Shown here: piece by piece, positions 1-8,335 of the stretch | Numbering within the stretch: position 1 is the first letter of the stretch | Layout of the letters: every line of letters starts with the position of its first letter | Origin: Roseisolibacter agri | GTDB lineage: Bacteria > Gemmatimonadota > Gemmatimonadetes > Gemmatimonadales > Gemmatimonadaceae | Reading direction: 5' to 3' | Assembly: GCF_030159095.1 (NCBI RefSeq) | Contig: NZ_BRXS01000006.1 | Span: 124,001-188,000 of the forward strand | DNA length: 64,000 bases | The notes under the pieces: model-generated | The model's database searches: none | What the model saw: only the letters and a program-made list of their open reading frames with translations | Told to the model about the DNA's origin: nothing | Position numbers and translations under genes: made by a program

Positions 1-50
1 TACTTGTTGGCGGAGTGCTTGGCGATCTCGTTCGGCGTGAAGACCTGCAT
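1..50 (-). CDS. rpoZ: RNA polymerase omega subunit, 5' fragment
   Basis: Only the first 16 codons are inside the window, reading MQVFTPNEIAKHSANK before the edge. A GAGAGG Shine-Dalgarno sequence lies about 6 nt before the ATG. The call rests on the SANK stretch, which resembles the N-terminal (S/N)KY motif of small omega subunits, and on position: the gene follows yicC and gmk in the same direction, a common yicC-gmk-rpoZ order in bacteria. Omega helps assemble RNA polymerase by folding around beta-prime. With so few residues, another small protein cannot be excluded. Confidence 0.55.
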   Translation of the reverse strand, partial: MQVFTPNEIAKHSANK

Positions 51-93
51 GCGATTGCCTCTCGGTGTGATGTAGAACGAACTCAGTGGGCGC

Positions 94-744
94 TCAGTGT
101 GCGGCAGCGGGCACGCCGTCCAGGCCGCGCTCGATCTCGGCGATCAGGTCGGCGACCTGCTCTTCCAGCGCGCGCAGCCGCTCGCGCCGCGCGCTCTCCG
201 CGTCGATGATCGAGGCGACCTGCGCGACCGCGCGGTCGAGGTCCTCGTTCACCACGACGTAGTGGTAGTCCGCGATCGCGCGCAGCTCGTCGCGCGCGTT
301 GCGCAGCCGCAGCGCGAGGATCTCGGGCCCCTCGGTCGAGCGCGCGGCCAGCCGGTCGCGCAGCACGTTCGCCGACGGCGGCAGGACGAACACGAGCACC
401 GAGCTGGGGAAGGCCTCGTGGAACGCCTTCGCGCCCTGCACGTCGATGTCCATGATGACGTGCTGCCCGCCGTCGAGGACGCGCTGGACCTCGCTCTTCA
501 GCGTGCCGTACATGTTGCCGTGCACGCGCGCCCACTCCGCGAACTCGCCCGCCTCCCGCCGCGCCTCGAACTCGTCGAGCGTCAGGAAGTGGTAGTCCTT
601 CCCGTCCACCTCGCCCGCGCGCGGCGTGCGCGTCGTGCACGAGACCGAGTAGCCGAGGTCCCGGCGCGTCGCCAGCAGGCGGCGAGCGATGGTCGTCTTG
701 CCGCCGCCCGAGGGCGCGGAGAGGATGACGGGAAAGTGGATCAC
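94..744 (-). CDS. gmk: Guanylate kinase
   Basis: Phosphorylates GMP to GDP with ATP in the cytoplasm, an essential step of guanine nucleotide synthesis. The 216-residue protein has the P-loop APSGGGKTT at residues 10-18, the GMP-binding TTRTPRAGEVDGKDY block at about 37-51 and the later DIDVQGAKA segment, all typical of the family. The C-terminal ~30 residues (ALEEQVADLIAEIERGLDG and onward) are a helical extension beyond the usual ~200-residue core. It lies 22 nt downstream of yicC and just upstream of the rpoZ-like gene, so it is probably co-transcribed with both. Confidence 0.97.
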   Translation of the reverse strand: MIHFPVILSAPSGGGKTTIARRLLATRRDLGYSVSCTTRTPRAGEVDGKDYHFLTLDEFEARREAGEFAEWARVHGNMYGTLKSEVQRVLDGGQHVIMDIDVQGAKAFHEAFPSSVLVFVLPPSANVLRDRLAARSTEGPEILALRLRNARDELRAIADYHYVVVNEDLDRAVAQVASIIDAESARRERLRALEEQVADLIAEIERGLDGVPAAAH

Positions 745-766
745 GACGCGCGGTGCGGGGGAATCA

Positions 767-1651
767 TCACTCGACGTTCTCGACCTGCTCGCGGATGCGC
801 TCCAGCTCTTCCTTCACCAGCACCACGTCGTGCAGCATGGCCGCGTCGTTCGCCTTGCTCCCCGTCGTGTTGGCCTCGCGCAGCATCTCCTGCAGCAGGA
901 AGCCGAGGCGCTTGCCCACCTGGTCCGCGCCGGCGTCCGACAGCGCGGCGCGGAACGCCGTGATGTGAGACCGGAAGCGGTCCAGCTCCTCGTTCACGTC
1001 CAGCCGGTCGGCGAGGATCGCGATCTCCTGCGCCAGCCGCTGATCGTCGACCTTCACGTTCTCCACCAGCTCCTGCACGGCCGTGCGCAGCCGGTCGCGC
1101 TGCTCGGTCAGCCGCTCGGGCGCGCGGGCCGCGATGCGGGCCAACGCCGCCTCGACGATCGCGATGCGCTCCAGCAGCACGACCGCGAGCCGCCGCCCCT
1201 CGTCCTCGCGCATCGCGGTCAGCGCCGCGCCCGCGCGATCGACGATCGCGAGCAGCTCCTCGGCCGTGCCCTCGGGCTCGGGCGTCGCGTCGGTCGTGAT
1301 GACGTCGGGGAGCCGGAGCACCGTCGCCACGTCGAGCGTGTCGGCGATCCCGTGCCGCTCGGCGAGCGCGCGCAGCTGCGCGACGTAGCCGGCGAAGCGC
1401 GCCTCGTCGATCGCGAGCCCGCCGCGCGCCTCCTGGGCGTCGCGCTCGTGCCGCGCCATCAGCGTCACGTGCCCGCGGGCGACGCGCTGGCGCAGCGCCT
1501 CGCGCACCTCCGACTCCCAGCGCGCCAGCGGCGCCGGGAGCTTGAGGCTCGGGCTGAAGAAGCGGTGGTTGACGGTGCGGACCTCCACGGTGACGCGCGC
1601 GGCTCCCACGCGCCCGTCGGCGGTCCCGAACCCAGTCATGCTGCGAATCAT
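767..1651 (-). CDS. yicC: YicC-family endoribonuclease
   Basis: A 294-residue cytoplasmic protein with the family's N-terminus MIRSMTGFG and its C-terminal signature KRLGFLLQEMLREANTTGSK (DUF1732). The length matches E. coli YicC (about 287). E. coli YicC is an endoribonuclease that affects small-RNA turnover; the same activity here is inferred from family membership. The ATG was chosen because MIRSMTGFG is the conserved start. It is the first gene of the yicC-gmk-rpoZ group. The 77 nt between it and the outer-membrane gene upstream hold no gene. Confidence 0.93.
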   Translation of the reverse strand: MIRSMTGFGTADGRVGAARVTVEVRTVNHRFFSPSLKLPAPLARWESEVREALRQRVARGHVTLMARHERDAQEARGGLAIDEARFAGYVAQLRALAERHGIADTLDVATVLRLPDVITTDATPEPEGTAEELLAIVDRAGAALTAMREDEGRRLAVVLLERIAIVEAALARIAARAPERLTEQRDRLRTAVQELVENVKVDDQRLAQEIAILADRLDVNEELDRFRSHITAFRAALSDAGADQVGKRLGFLLQEMLREANTTGSKANDAAMLHDVVLVKEELERIREQVENVE

Positions 1652-1728
1652 GATGAACCGCGCAAGCTATTGGGGCGCAACGACCTGGTCAACCGTGGAG
1701 CCCGCCGGCGCCCCGTTCGGATCGCGGG

Positions 1729-3729
1729 TCAGTTGAAGAAGTACCAGCGCACGCCGTAGAAGCTGAGGGGCCGCGGCATCCGGATCCCCGGCACGAGCTC
1801 GTACTCGCGGTTCAGGGCGTTCCGGATCTGGTAGCTCACCGTCGCCTGCTGGATCCGGATCTCGAGCAGCGCTCCGAGCGTGTTCGAGGCGCTCGTGAAC
1901 AGCTCGGCCACGCCGGTCGCCGAGGAGTCCGATCGCACCGGGAAGAGCGTGCGACTGCGGTACTCGTCGGTGATGGCCAGGACGAGCCCGAAGTTCCCGG
2001 TCGGGAAGCGGCGCAGCCAGTTGGTCTCCAGGCGGACCTCGGCGCGGGTCTGGTACTGCGGCCGGTAGGCGCCGCCCGCGTCCCAGGCGGTCCCGTGGAC
2101 GTCGAGCACGATGTCCTTGTAGACCCGACCGCGCAGCGTCACCACCGTGCCGTTGGCCCGCGGCTCGGCCACCGTCACGAGCGGCAGCGGGTTGGCGGCG
2201 TACGCCTGGAAGTCGACGGTCGGGACGCGCGACAGCGCCTGCGGCGGGAAGACCTCACCGCCGCTGCGTATCACGCGGCCGCCGGTGAGCCACAGCCGCC
2301 CAAGTCGCACGCCCACCTCGCCGCGCGCGACGTGACGCGTCGCGTCGCCGGCCGTGTACTCCACGGTGGTGCGGCTGACCGCGCCCAGCACCGCGAGCCA
2401 GGGCAGCGGCTGCAGGCGGCCGTTGACGTCCAGGCGCAGCGTCGAGTCGGGCGCGCCGCGCTCGCCGAACGCGGACACCGAGAGCCACGAGCGGTCGAAC
2501 GACGCGCGCACGGCCGGCGAGTGCCAGTTGCGGCCCGCGTAGACGCGCCAGCGATCCGCCGCGGACAGTCGCACGCCCCAGCGCGTGAAGCCACCGGTCA
2601 GGAGGTACTGCGTCCGAGAAGCGCCGCTGTCCGGCGCCACGAGCGTGTCGAGCGCGGTGATGACGCCGCCCGCGTCGCGCGTCGTGTCGACGCCGACGAC
2701 GTAGCCCGTCCCGTCGAGGCGGAAGCGCATCACGTTCGCGACCGCCTGCACCCATGGCCCGGCGTCCGGGGTGCCGAGGCCGATGCGGACGTAGCCCTCG
2801 TCGCGGCGCGACTCCGCGCGCACGAGGATCGTGTCCGCCTCGTTGAACGGGAACGTCGGGTTGCGCTGCCGGTCCAGGCGCGAGAGGTAGGCGTCGATCG
2901 AGAGCCGCCCGCGCGCCCAGCCCACGCGCGCGAACGCGGACAGCCCGTCGCCGCCGCCGCCGGTGCGGCGGTTGCGCGCGCCCGACCCGAAGTTCTGCGC
3001 GCCGATCTGCAGCGCGCCGCCGTTGCCGAAGCGTCGGCCGAAGAAGCCGCGGTACAGGTTCGTGTCGTCGTCGCCCGTGGAGATGTCGACGCGCGTCGCG
3101 GGCGTCGTGCTCCGCACGCTCCACGTGCGCATGTGCAGCCGCACCTCCGCGGCCGCGCGCTCGATCACGACCTCCTCGAGCTGCCAGAGCTGCGCGTCGT
3201 GCAGCTCCAGCGCGCCGCCCATGCGCGGGTCGACCGGGTCCAGCTCGATCCCGTCACGGAAGACGCGCAGGCGCTTGAAGTCGCCGAGCACCGACGCCGT
3301 CTGCAGCGACGCGAGCCAACCGGTGCGGAAGCCCGTGAGCTCCGGCACGCGGTCCAGCAGGTCGAGGGCGGTCAGGCTGCCGGTGCGGAAGAGCGAGTCG
3401 CGCGTCCAGCGGTACGGCTGGCCGACGCCGATCGTCGGCGGCAGCTCCGACAGCGCGAGCGGCGGCTGGATGCTGTCGGCGCGCGCGCGGCGCGTCGCGA
3501 GCGAGTCCGGGATGCCGCGGATCGAGTCCGAGCGCGCGGCCGCGGCCGAATCGCGCGGCGGCACCGGGACGGCCACCTTCACCGTGTCCCGCCTGAGCGT
3601 GTCGGCGGGCGGGCGCGGCGGAGGCGGGACCGGCTGCTGTGCGCCGGCCGTCCCAGACGCGCCGGCGCCGATCAGGAACGCCGCGGCCGCGGCGAGGAGC
3701 CCGCGGCCGCGCCACCAGCGGCGACTCAG
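1729..3729 (-). CDS. TonB-receptor-like outer-membrane protein, probable CTG start
   Basis: About 666 residues. A signal peptide (GLLAAAAAFLIGAGASGTAGA, then AQQ) is followed by a Pro-rich linker and a plug-like domain at roughly 100-200 (TALDLLDRVPELTGFRTGW, then LRVFRDGIELDP). After that comes a long barrel of alternating aromatic strands ending in RWYFFN. The substrate is unknown. No ATG, GTG or TTG exists in frame before the signal peptide. The best start is a CTG at 3727-3729 that overlaps the pepA stop as CTGA, preceded by a GGGGAGG Shine-Dalgarno. The gene is therefore probably coupled to pepA. The plug resembles TonB-dependent receptors, but no TonB box is evident, so ligand uptake is inference. 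Confidence 0.8.
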   Translation of the reverse strand: MSRRWWRGRGLLAAAAAFLIGAGASGTAGAQQPVPPPPRPPADTLRRDTVKVAVPVPPRDSAAAARSDSIRGIPDSLATRRARADSIQPPLALSELPPTIGVGQPYRWTRDSLFRTGSLTALDLLDRVPELTGFRTGWLASLQTASVLGDFKRLRVFRDGIELDPVDPRMGGALELHDAQLWQLEEVVIERAAAEVRLHMRTWSVRSTTPATRVDISTGDDDTNLYRGFFGRRFGNGGALQIGAQNFGSGARNRRTGGGGDGLSAFARVGWARGRLSIDAYLSRLDRQRNPTFPFNEADTILVRAESRRDEGYVRIGLGTPDAGPWVQAVANVMRFRLDGTGYVVGVDTTRDAGGVITALDTLVAPDSGASRTQYLLTGGFTRWGVRLSAADRWRVYAGRNWHSPAVRASFDRSWLSVSAFGERGAPDSTLRLDVNGRLQPLPWLAVLGAVSRTTVEYTAGDATRHVARGEVGVRLGRLWLTGGRVIRSGGEVFPPQALSRVPTVDFQAYAANPLPLVTVAEPRANGTVVTLRGRVYKDIVLDVHGTAWDAGGAYRPQYQTRAEVRLETNWLRRFPTGNFGLVLAITDEYRSRTLFPVRSDSSATGVAELFTSASNTLGALLEIRIQQATVSYQIRNALNREYELVPGIRMPRPLSFYGVRWYFFN

Positions 3730-5198
3730 CTCGCCCTCCCCCGCACGAACTCGATGAACGTGCCGGTGGGCGTGCCGGTCGGGCCCTTCGGCAGCCAGCC
3801 GAGGTCCGTCTCGGAGTACGCGGTGCCGGCGACGTCGAGGTGCACCCAGGGGTACGCGTCCTCGACGAACTCGCGCAGGAACCAGGCAGCGGTGATGGAG
3901 CCCGCCGCGCGGCCGCCGACGTTCTTGAGGTCCGCGACGTCGCTCTTGAGCTGCTCCTTGTAGTCGTCGAACATCGGCAGCTCCCAGCCGCGCTCCGAGG
4001 CGCGCCGGCCCGCGGCCAGCACCTCCTGCGTCAGCGCGTCGTCGCTGCCGAACACGCCCACCGTCGAGTTGCCGAGCGCGATGACGATCGCGCCCGTGAG
4101 CGTCGCGGCGTCGATGACGGCCGCGGGCTCGTACTTCTTCACCCAGTGCAGCAGGTCGCACAGCACCAGGCGCCCCTCGGCGTCGGTGTTGTGGTTCTCG
4201 ATCGTCTTGCCAGACATCGCGCGCACGACGTCGCCCGGCTTCATCGCGGTGCCAGACGGCATGTTGGTGGTGGAGCCGATGACGCCGACGACGTTCACCG
4301 CGAGGCCGAGCCGCGCGATCGCCTCCATCGCGCCCAGCACGCCCGCCGCGCCGCACATGTCGAACTTCATGTTCCACATGCCGTCGCCGGGCTTGATGTT
4401 GATGCCGCCCGTGTCGAAGCACAGGCCCTTCCCCACCAGCACGATCGGCTTCGCGTCGCCGCCCTTCCGGTACTCCAGCGCGACGAGCTTGGGATCCTGC
4501 GGCGTCCCCTGCGCGACCGAGAGGAACGACCCCATCCCCTCGGCCTCCAGCTCCGCGCGGCCGAGCACCGTCAGCGCCATGCCGTGCGCGTCGGCGATCT
4601 CCTGGCCGACCTGCGCGAACGTGTCGGGTGTGCAGACGTTGCCGGGCATCATCGCGAGGCGGCGCGCCGTCGCGTAGCCCGCGGTCACCGCCTCCGCCGC
4701 CGCGAGCCCCGACTGGTGGGCCGCGTCGGCCACGACGGTGACCGTCGAGACCTGCGCGCGCCGATCCTTCTCGGGCGGCTTCGCCTTCAGGTCGTCGTAG
4801 CTCCAGGCGCCCAGGCCCATGCCGACGGCCGCCTCCTCGACGCCGCGCGCGTCGAGATCGGCCGCGTAGAACGCCAGCGCGCCGGTGCCGAGCTTCGTCG
4901 CGGCGCGCGCGGCGACGGCGCCGGCGCGGCGCAGCGCGACGTTGCGGTCGGTCGCCTTCCCCATGCCGACGAGGAGCACGCGCTCGACGCCCTGCTCGCC
5001 GCCCGCGAGGTGCAGCGTCTCGTCGCGGCCGCCGCGGAAGTCACGGCGCGACAGCGCGCGGCCGAGGGTGCCGTTCAGGCGCGCGTCGAGGTCCGCGAGC
5101 GCGGCGGGCAGCGCCTCGTCGGCGGCGAGCGCGATGGCCAGGAGCGGCGTCGACAGCGCGTCGGGCGCGTCGGAGGAGAGCGCGAACTGGAGTGGCAT
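3726..5198 (-). CDS. pepA: Leucyl aminopeptidase (M17)
   Basis: A 490-residue M17 aminopeptidase that removes N-terminal residues from peptides using two metal ions, normally as a cytoplasmic hexamer. The metal-binding blocks are visible: VGKGLCFDTGGINIKPGDG, then FDMCGAAG, and the M17 signature NTDAEGRL. The N-terminal half (MPLQFALSSDAPDALSTP onward) is the usual variable macrodomain-like region. The start ATG lies just after a short tandem repeat and a hairpin that separate it from icd. Its TGA overlaps the CTG start of the following outer-membrane gene. Confidence 0.95.
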   Translation of the reverse strand: MPLQFALSSDAPDALSTPLLAIALAADEALPAALADLDARLNGTLGRALSRRDFRGGRDETLHLAGGEQGVERVLLVGMGKATDRNVALRRAGAVAARAATKLGTGALAFYAADLDARGVEEAAVGMGLGAWSYDDLKAKPPEKDRRAQVSTVTVVADAAHQSGLAAAEAVTAGYATARRLAMMPGNVCTPDTFAQVGQEIADAHGMALTVLGRAELEAEGMGSFLSVAQGTPQDPKLVALEYRKGGDAKPIVLVGKGLCFDTGGINIKPGDGMWNMKFDMCGAAGVLGAMEAIARLGLAVNVVGVIGSTTNMPSGTAMKPGDVVRAMSGKTIENHNTDAEGRLVLCDLLHWVKKYEPAAVIDAATLTGAIVIALGNSTVGVFGSDDALTQEVLAAGRRASERGWELPMFDDYKEQLKSDVADLKNVGGRAAGSITAAWFLREFVEDAYPWVHLDVAGTAYSETDLGWLPKGPTGTPTGTFIEFVRGRAS

Positions 5199-5210
5199 CG
5201 GATCGGATGG

Positions 5211-5240
5211 ACGTACGGGGACGTACGGGGACGTACGGAA
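5211..5240. repeat. Three tandem copies of ACGTACGGGG in the pepA leader
   Basis: Three consecutive 10-bp units (ACGTACGGGG, ACGTACGGGG, ACGTACGGAA) lie between the icd terminator hairpin and the pepA start. Each unit contains the palindrome CGTACG. The 10-bp period places the copies on one face of the helix. Function is unknown: operator, leader structure or slippage product are all possible. Confidence 0.8.
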
Positions 5241-5248
5241 CGCGGAAC

Positions 5249-5281
5249 GGGCGGTCGCCGGGAGGAGTCCCGGGACCGCCC
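5249..5281 (-). terminator. Hairpin after icd
   Basis: Perfect 8-bp stem GGGCGGTC/GACCGCCC enclosing a smaller CGGGA/TCCCG stem, 15 nt downstream of the icd stop. No T-run follows, so it may terminate weakly or protect the icd 3' end. Confidence 0.5.
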
Positions 5282-5296
5282 GCCCCGCCGCAAGCG

Positions 5297-6532
<1,236 letters not shown>

Positions 6533-6938
6533 GGGACCGGAGGGCGGAGAGACGACGGGCGGGCGACGCCGGAGGCGAGCCCGCCACGGAGGCGAAATCG
6601 GGACCGGCGTCACGCTGCCGGCCGCGGACGGGGCGCCCCCGCCGCGGGGCGGAAAGCTAGCGGCCGCCCGTCCGGGGCGGCAAGCGCGCCTCCGACGCAC
6701 CAGCCGCGGCGCGCCGCGCGTCCCCGACCGTCACGCTGCGCGCCAGCCCCTCCGACGGCGTGACACCCCATGCGCTTCGCGTGACGATCTCGCGCTCAAG
6801 TTTCTCGCGAAAGCGCGAAAAAGCGCTCAAGTGCGTGCGGGTGAACGTCGATACATGACGGCGAGGGAAGAATGGGATCCTCCGACATGCGGAGCCGATC
6901 CAGCCCCCCTCCAACACACCCACGCCCAGGACGCCCGC
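6533..6938. promoter_or_regulatory. Divergent intergenic region with a 10-bp direct repeat
   Basis: This 406-nt gap separates icd (minus) from the lipoprotein pair (plus). I see no gene in it. It becomes markedly less GC-rich near 6,790-6,870, where promoters for the plus genes are expected. Two identical copies of GCGCTCAAGT sit at 6792-6801 and 6823-6832, 31 bp apart (about three helical turns), which could be an activator or repressor site. No clear -35/-10 pair was found. Confidence 0.4.
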
Positions 6939-7589
6939 ATGACGCCCCTGCGCCACACGATTCGCTCGCTGTCGCCCGCCCGGCTGGCCATCGCCGGCGG
7001 CGCGATCGCCATGACCGTCCTCGGCGCCTGCGCCGACGGTCCGACGGCGCCCGCTGCCGCGCCCCTGACGCCCACCGCCGCCCCCCAGACCGGTCGCATC
7101 AACGATGTGCTCGGCGCCACCGTCGGCAGCCTCGCCACGGTGCTCAAGCGCAGCACGCCGCTCCCGGCGCAGCTGACCGCCAGCGCGACGATCGGCAGCG
7201 CCGGCGGCACGCTCTCGCTCCCCGGCACCGGGCTCACGCTGACCGTGCCCGCCGGCGCGGTGCACGTGCCGACCGTCTTCACGATCACGGCGCCCGCGGG
7301 ACGCGGCATCTGGTACGAGTTCGGCCCGAGCGGCGCCCACTTCGACGTGCCGCTGACGGTCACGCAGGAGCTGCCGGCGACGCTCCTCAGCAAGCTGTTC
7401 GGCGGCCAGATGCTGGACGCGGTCTACTTCGCCGACGGCACGCAGAACGAGGCCACGGGGACGGCGCTCGCCAAGGAGATCCTCCCGATCACGCTCAACG
7501 CCACGGGCACGCGGGCGACCTTCAAGGTCAATCACTTCTCGGGCTACATGGTGTCGAGCGGCCGCTCGCGCTCGTTCTCGGACGAATAA
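6939..7589 (+). CDS. Secreted lipoprotein with ZU5-like domain
   Basis: A 216-residue exported lipoprotein. The N-terminal signal ends in the lipobox VLGAC, giving lipidated Cys31, followed by a Pro/Ala/Thr linker. The central part, SAGGTLSLPGTGLTLTVPAG, then a FTITAP strand, resembles a ZU5-type beta domain. The C-terminus has the motif KVNHFSGYMV. The downstream lipoprotein, 12 nt away, shares the HFSGY motif, so the two are probably co-expressed relatives. The ATG at 6939 was chosen because it directly precedes the signal peptide; longer forms would bury the signal. The ligand or role is unknown. Confidence 0.8.
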   Translation: MTPLRHTIRSLSPARLAIAGGAIAMTVLGACADGPTAPAAAPLTPTAAPQTGRINDVLGATVGSLATVLKRSTPLPAQLTASATIGSAGGTLSLPGTGLTLTVPAGAVHVPTVFTITAPAGRGIWYEFGPSGAHFDVPLTVTQELPATLLSKLFGGQMLDAVYFADGTQNEATGTALAKEILPITLNATGTRATFKVNHFSGYMVSSGRSRSFSDE

Positions 7590-7601
7590 GGAGACCACGA
7601 C

Positions 7602-8246
7602 ATGACGCGCATGCCGAAGATCCGTACGCTGGTCTCGCTGAACGTCGCGGCGCTCTCGCTGCTCGCCGCCTGCAGCGATGCCCCGACCGTCCCGACGTCG
7701 TCGCGCCTCGCGCCGGCCGACGCGCCGAGCCTCGCGAGCTACACCATCGCCGACACGACGGTCAGCACGTTCGACTACAACCCGCTGCTGTCGTACGACC
7801 TGTCCCTCGGCGGCGGCGACCGGCTGTCGGTGCCCGCGGGCTCCGTCTGCGACCCGAACCTCTCGGGCTACGGGCCGTCGCTCTGGGACGCGCCCTGCGT
7901 CCCGCAGCTGCTGCCGTTGCAGTTCACCGTCCGCACCTGGCGTGACGGCACCGGCCGGCCGCGCATGGTCGTCACGCCGGACGTCCGCTTCGTGCCCGGC
8001 AGCAACGTCGTGCTCCGCTTCAAGGACGACGTGGCCGCCGCCGGCGGCAAGAGCGTGATTGTGTGGTGCCCGACGGGCGCCCTCACCTGCGTGAACGAGG
8101 GGCTCCAGGATGCCTCGATGATCACGAAGTCGAATCCCAACAACGGCTTCGTGTACCGCCGCCTCAAGCACTTTAGCGGCTACAACGTGGTCGTCGACCG
8201 CTCGGGCGAGGAGCCGATCAGCGACACCGGCTTCGGGTTCGAGTAA
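7602..8246 (+). CDS. Secreted lipoprotein, HFSGY family
   Basis: A 214-residue exported lipoprotein with signal peptide and lipobox LLAAC (lipidated Cys24), preceded by a good AAGGAG ribosome site. It has four further cysteines (VCDPN, APCVP, VWCPTG and LTCVN), which may form disulfides. The C-terminal LKHFSGYNVVV matches the end of the neighbouring lipoprotein. No enzymatic motif is visible. A strong hairpin follows the stop, closing a two-gene unit. Confidence 0.78.
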   Translation: MTRMPKIRTLVSLNVAALSLLAACSDAPTVPTSSRLAPADAPSLASYTIADTTVSTFDYNPLLSYDLSLGGGDRLSVPAGSVCDPNLSGYGPSLWDAPCVPQLLPLQFTVRTWRDGTGRPRMVVTPDVRFVPGSNVVLRFKDDVAAAGGKSVIVWCPTGALTCVNEGLQDASMITKSNPNNGFVYRRLKHFSGYNVVVDRSGEEPISDTGFGFE

Positions 8247-8265
8247 CCGAGTCGGGACACGAGCG

Positions 8266-8303
8266 ACCGGGGGTCGTCGGGCGGGTTGCCGACGACCCCC
8301 GGT
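8266..8303. terminator. Strong 15-bp hairpin
   Basis: Perfect inverted repeat ACCGGGGGTCGTCGG/CCGACGACCCCCGGT with an 8-nt loop, 19 nt after the lipoprotein stop. It lacks a T-tract but is highly stable. It ends only about 33 nt before the next gene's first ATG, leaving little room for a promoter there. Confidence 0.7.
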
Positions 8304-8335
8304 TCGCGTCCTGTGTGGGTCCGGGCGCACCACGA

